From contig SFLE01000008.1 of NCBI GenBank assembly GCA_004553495.1, forward strand, positions 1-51,309: DNA of 51,309 nt, in the 5' to 3' direction. The DNA comes from Clostridiales bacterium (lineage in GTDB: Bacteria; Bacillota; Clostridia; Oscillospirales; Oscillospiraceae). The notes under the pieces are model-generated. The model was not told the origin of the DNA. It saw only the letters and a program-made list of their open reading frames with translations, and made no database searches. Both the position numbers and the translations under genes were made by a program. Below, one piece after another: positions 48,234-51,309 of this stretch. How positions within the stretch are numbered: the stretch's first letter is position 1; each line of letters begins with the position of its first letter.

Positions 48234-50867
48234 ATGAGCAAGAAGTATGTTTATTTGTTCTCCGAGGGCAATGCGAAAATGCGCGAGCTTCTCGGCGGCA
48301 AGGGCGCAAACCTGGCGGAAATGACCAACATCGGTCTGCCCGTACCTCAGGGCTTCACCATCACCACCGAGGCATGCACACAGTATTATGAAGACGGTCA
48401 GAAGATAAACGATGAGATCATGGCTGAGATCATGGAGTACATCGTCAAGATGGAAGGCATCACCGGCAAGAAGTTCGGCGACCTCGAGAATCCTCTTCTC
48501 GTATCCGTCCGCTCCGGTGCGCGTGCATCCATGCCCGGCATGATGGACACCATCCTCAACCTCGGTCTTAACGAGGATGTCGTAGCGGTCATGGCAAAGA
48601 AGTCCAACAACCCCCGTTGGGCATGGGACTGCTACCGCCGCTTCATCCAGATGTATTCCGATGTTGTCATGGAAGTCGGCAAAAAGTACTTCGAGCAGCT
48701 CATTGATGAAATGAAGGAAGCCCGCGGCGTAACTCAGGATGTTGAGCTCACTGCCGACGACCTCAAGGAGCTTGCAGGCAAATTCAAGGCAGAGTATAAG
48801 GAAAAGATCGGCGAGGACTTCCCGACCGACCCGAAAGAGCAGCTCATGGGCGCTATCAAGGCAGTCTTCCGCAGCTGGGATAACCCCCGCGCGAATGTTT
48901 ACCGCCGCGATAACGACATCCCCTACAGCTGGGGCACTGCCGTTAATGTACAGATGATGGCATTCGGCAACATGGGCGACGACTGCGGCACCGGCGTTGC
49001 GTTCACCCGCGACCCCGCCACCGGCGAGAAGAAGCTCATGGGCGAGTTCCTTACAAATGCACAGGGCGAGGATGTCGTTGCAGGCGTCCGCACCCCGATG
49101 CCCATCGCTCAGATGGCAGAGAAGTTCCCCGAGGCGTTTGCGCAGTTCAAGAATGTCTGCCAGACTCTCGAGAACCACTACAGAGATATGCAGGACATGG
49201 AGTTCACCGTTGAAAACGGCAAGCTCTATATGCTCCAGACCCGTAACGGCAAGCGCACCGCTCAGGCTGCTCTCAAGATCGCCTGCGACCTCGTTGACGA
49301 GGGCATGATCAGCGAGAAGGAAGCCGTTGCGATGATCGATCCCAGAAACCTCGACACACTGCTGCATCCCCAGTTCGACGCTGCCGCTCTCAAGGCTGCA
49401 ACTCCGATGGGCAAGGGCCTTGGCGCATCCCCCGGCGCTGCCTGCGGCAAGATCGTGTTCAGCGCTGAGGACGCAAAAGAATGGAGAGAGCGCGGCGAGA
49501 AGGTCGTACTCGTCCGTCTCGAGACCTCTCCCGAGGATATTGAAGGCATGAAGGCCGCAGAGGGTATACTTACCGTTCGCGGCGGCATGACCAGCCATGC
49601 GGCAGTTGTTGCCCGCGGCATGGGTAAGTGCTGCGTTTCCGGCTGCGGCGATATAAAGATGGACGAGGAGAACAAGAAGTTCGAGCTCGCGGGCAAGACC
49701 TTCAGCGAGGGCGATTTCATCTCTCTCGACGGCTCCACCGGCAAGATCTACGATGGCATCATCCCCACCGTCGATGCTTCCATAGCCGGCGAGTTCGGCC
49801 GCATCATGGCATGGGCTGACAAGTATCGCCGTCTGCAGGTCCGTACCAATGCCGACACTCCGCACGATGCCGCAAAGGCACGCGAGCTCGGCGCACAGGG
49901 TATCGGCCTTACCCGTACCGAGCATATGTTCTTTGATAGCGACCGTATCGCGGCATTCCGTGAGATGATCTGCGCCGACACTCTTGAGGAGCGCGTTGCG
50001 GCTCTTGCAAAGCTCGAGCCCATGCAGCAGGCAGACTTCGAGGGCATCTACGAGGCAATGGAAGGCTGCCCCGTAACCATTCGTTTCCTCGATCCTCCCC
50101 TCCACGAGTTCGTTCCCACCGAGGAAGCTGACATCGAGGCTCTCGCAAAGGCACAGCATAAGTCCGTTGAGGCTATAAAGACTCTCATCGCATCCCTGCA
50201 TGAGTTTAACCCCATGATGGGTCACCGCGGCTGCCGTCTGGCTGTCACCTATCCCGAGATAGCTGCAATGCAGACCCGCGCCGTTATAAGCGCAGCAATA
50301 AATGTTCAGAAGCGTCATCCCGAGTGGAACATGGTTCCCGAGATCATGATCCCGCTGGTAGGCGAGGTCAAGGAGCTCAAGTATGTCAAGGATGTCGTCG
50401 TTAAGAATGCAGACGAGCTCATTGCTGCAAGCGGTCTTGATATGAAGTACCTTGTCGGCACCATGATTGAGATCCCCAGAGCGGCTCTCACTGCCGACGA
50501 GATCGCCAAGGAAGCAGAGTTCTTCTCCTTCGGCACCAACGACCTTACCCAGATGACCTTCGGCTTCAGCCGCGACGACGCAGGCAAGTTCCTCGGCGCT
50601 TACTACGATAAGAAGATCTACGAGAACGACCCGTTTGCAAAGCTCGATCAGGTCGGCGTAGGCAAGCTTGTCAAGATGGCATGCCAGCTCGGTCGTGCAA
50701 CTCGTCCCGACCTGCACCTCGGCATCTGCGGCGAGCACGGCGGCGATCCTTCGTCCGTTGAGTTCTGCCACAATGTCGGTCTGGACTATGTCTCCTGCAG
50801 TCCCTTCCGCGTTCCCATCGCCCGCCTCGCAGCAGCACAGGCTGCCATCCGCGAACAGCGCCAATAA
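48234..50867 (+). CDS. ppdK: Pyruvate, phosphate dikinase
   Basis: PPDK reversibly converts pyruvate, ATP and Pi to phosphoenolpyruvate, AMP and PPi. The 877 residues show an N-terminal nucleotide-binding domain (YLFSEGNAKMRELLGGKGAN, SVRSGARASMPGMMDT). The phosphohistidine swivel domain has GGMTSHAAVVARGMGK, with the catalytic His at about 456. The PEP-binding barrel ends in GICGEHGGDPSSV. GAAAGGA lies upstream of the ATG at 48234. Length and motifs are complete. Codon use is highly biased, as in pckG, which fits a highly expressed metabolic enzyme. It follows pckG by 51 bases. Confidence 0.97.
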   Translation: MSKKYVYLFSEGNAKMRELLGGKGANLAEMTNIGLPVPQGFTITTEACTQYYEDGQKINDEIMAEIMEYIVKMEGITGKKFGDLENPLLVSVRSGARASMPGMMDTILNLGLNEDVVAVMAKKSNNPRWAWDCYRRFIQMYSDVVMEVGKKYFEQLIDEMKEARGVTQDVELTADDLKELAGKFKAEYKEKIGEDFPTDPKEQLMGAIKAVFRSWDNPRANVYRRDNDIPYSWGTAVNVQMMAFGNMGDDCGTGVAFTRDPATGEKKLMGEFLTNAQGEDVVAGVRTPMPIAQMAEKFPEAFAQFKNVCQTLENHYRDMQDMEFTVENGKLYMLQTRNGKRTAQAALKIACDLVDEGMISEKEAVAMIDPRNLDTLLHPQFDAAALKAATPMGKGLGASPGAACGKIVFSAEDAKEWRERGEKVVLVRLETSPEDIEGMKAAEGILTVRGGMTSHAAVVARGMGKCCVSGCGDIKMDEENKKFELAGKTFSEGDFISLDGSTGKIYDGIIPTVDASIAGEFGRIMAWADKYRRLQVRTNADTPHDAAKARELGAQGIGLTRTEHMFFDSDRIAAFREMICADTLEERVAALAKLEPMQQADFEGIYEAMEGCPVTIRFLDPPLHEFVPTEEADIEALAKAQHKSVEAIKTLIASLHEFNPMMGHRGCRLAVTYPEIAAMQTRAVISAAINVQKRHPEWNMVPEIMIPLVGEVKELKYVKDVVVKNADELIAASGLDMKYLVGTMIEIPRAALTADEIAKEAEFFSFGTNDLTQMTFGFSRDDAGKFLGAYYDKKIYENDPFAKLDQVGVGKLVKMACQLGRATRPDLHLGICGEHGGDPSSVEFCHNVGLDYVSCSPFRVPIARLAAAQAAIREQRQ

Positions 50868-50909
50868 GAAGTTGTCGCTTGTCGCGTAGGCAAAACAACT
50901 GATATAAAT

Positions 50910-50951
50910 ACGGTCACACAGTCCGTTTGGATTGTGTGACCGTTATTTTTT
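50910..50951 (+). terminator. Intrinsic terminator after ppdK
   Basis: ACGGTCACACA and TGTGTGACCGT form an eleven-base-pair stem followed by TATTTTTT. It closes the pckG-ppdK unit. Confidence 0.92.
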
Positions 50952-50981
50952 GCCCATTTTAAGCTGAATACACCGTAAATC

Positions 50982-51018
50982 AAGCCGCTGGTTTCACTAT
51001 GAAATCAGCGGCTTTTTT
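50982..51018. terminator. Second terminator-like hairpin
   Basis: AAGCCGCTG and CAGCGGCTTTTTT pair, extended by GTTTC/GAAAT, with a strong T-run on the plus strand. Two consecutive terminators suggest either a backup or the end of a different, now absent, gene. Confidence 0.8.
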
Positions 51019-51309
51019 CGTTCTCAAAAAGTTTTTTGAAATTTTTTCGTTTAGGGGGTCTATAAATGAGCCTTCTCGCTGGCTACCTATTGAGGGACAA
51101 AACAAGTTTCCTCGTGATCCTTGAAAACAGAATACACACTCAACAGGTACATTCCTGATCGGGGGCGAAAGCCCCAGCCGGATGAAGGTGCGCCACGAAC
51201 TTCCTGCCCACAAGGGTTATCACGGAAAGCAAGGTTGGTAGCGATTCCGAACCATTCTGAAATATCCGCTTGCTACGGATAAGGCGATGAAACGATTCAG
51301 GGACAATGA
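51019..51309. other. Structured, apparently non-coding end of the window
   Basis: No convincing gene is present in these 291 bases: all frames are short and lack ribosome-binding sites. Visible features are a GNRA-capped hairpin GGGGCGAAAGCCCC near 51160, TTGAAAACAGAATACAC (about 51120) and TTGCTACGG near the end. GC content appears lower than in the preceding genes. It could be the leader or edge of a mobile element or a non-coding RNA, but nothing here proves it. Confidence 0.4.

Noticed and set aside
46338..50864. Very long antisense open frames opposite pckG (about 625 codons) and ppdK (about 877 codons), and similar ones opposite ftsH and thrS
   Set aside because: They mirror highly expressed genes whose codon bias avoids TTA, CTA and TCA, so the antisense frame lacks stops. 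Their translations are low-complexity, with no recognisable domains or ribosome-binding sites.
1..51309. tRNA, rRNA, SRP RNA, CRISPR arrays or complete insertion sequences
   Set aside because: Intergenic gaps were read for such signals; none was found. The SRP RNA in particular is not next to ffh here.

Overview
The window looks like a chromosomal contig from an anaerobic, low-branching Firmicute of the Clostridia, most likely an Oscillospirales/Ruminococcaceae-type gut bacterium. I infer this from the conserved gene orders gdpP-rplI-dnaB, tilS-hpt-ftsH and ylxM-ffh-rpsP-khpA-rimM-trmD; from HemZ, the YfmF/YfmH peptidase pair, a T-box leader and a yybP-ykoY-type leader; from S-layer homology domains; and from a fairly GC-rich composition with strong GC-ending codon preference. 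No species can be named from sequence alone. No rRNA, tRNA, CRISPR array or intact insertion sequence was seen.

Layout. 1-2.6 kb: minus-strand pair of a uridine-kinase-like protein and HemZ. 2.7-10.4 kb: plus-strand housekeeping block gdpP, rplI, dnaB, tilS, hpt, ftsH, ending at a bidirectional terminator shared with a minus-strand alkylation-repair pair (alkA-like glycosylase, then ogt). 11.7-13.5 kb: ychF coupled to a TRIC/UPF0126 membrane protein. 13.5-17.7 kb: a probable Mn2+-sensing riboswitch followed by two overlapping transport genes (CNNM/CorC family and a P2-type ATPase), a likely metal-homeostasis operon. 17.7-19.7 kb: T-box-controlled thrS, whose product lacks the usual N-terminal TGS domain, then a LURP-one/YxjI-like gene. 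20.2-20.5 kb: a scar holding the 3' ends of two oppositely oriented genes, one of them a LysR regulator. 20.5-22.6 kb: a two-component system (minus strand). 22.7-28.1 kb: a divergently transcribed 1,800-residue secreted S-layer-anchored protein with four large GLUG-type repeat modules. 28.2-29.5 kb: a TetR regulator and the frameshifted remnant of another GLUG/adhesin gene.

29.5-33.9 kb is a tightly overlapping minus-strand operon: yfmF, yfmH, lgt, a coiled-coil hypothetical and a nitroreductase. 33.9-41.1 kb is a single 2,394-residue NdvB-like membrane glycosyltransferase/glycoside-phosphorylase gene, which carries seven same-orientation copies of an AT-rich word, TTATGTWAAC, in all three codon phases. 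41.2-46.3 kb is the SRP/ribosome-maturation cluster, in which trmD is fused in frame to a GNAT acetyltransferase domain. 46.4-50.9 kb holds pckG and ppdK, the two phosphoenolpyruvate-node enzymes, next to each other. The last 0.3 kb, after two terminators, has a different composition and structured, apparently non-coding sequence that could be the edge of another element.

The observations most worth following up are the intragenic TTATGTWAAC word family, the TrmD-GNAT fusion, the riboswitch-controlled CNNM/P-type ATPase pair, the LysR deletion scar and the modular giant surface protein. All functional calls come from reading motifs and gene order; no database search was run.
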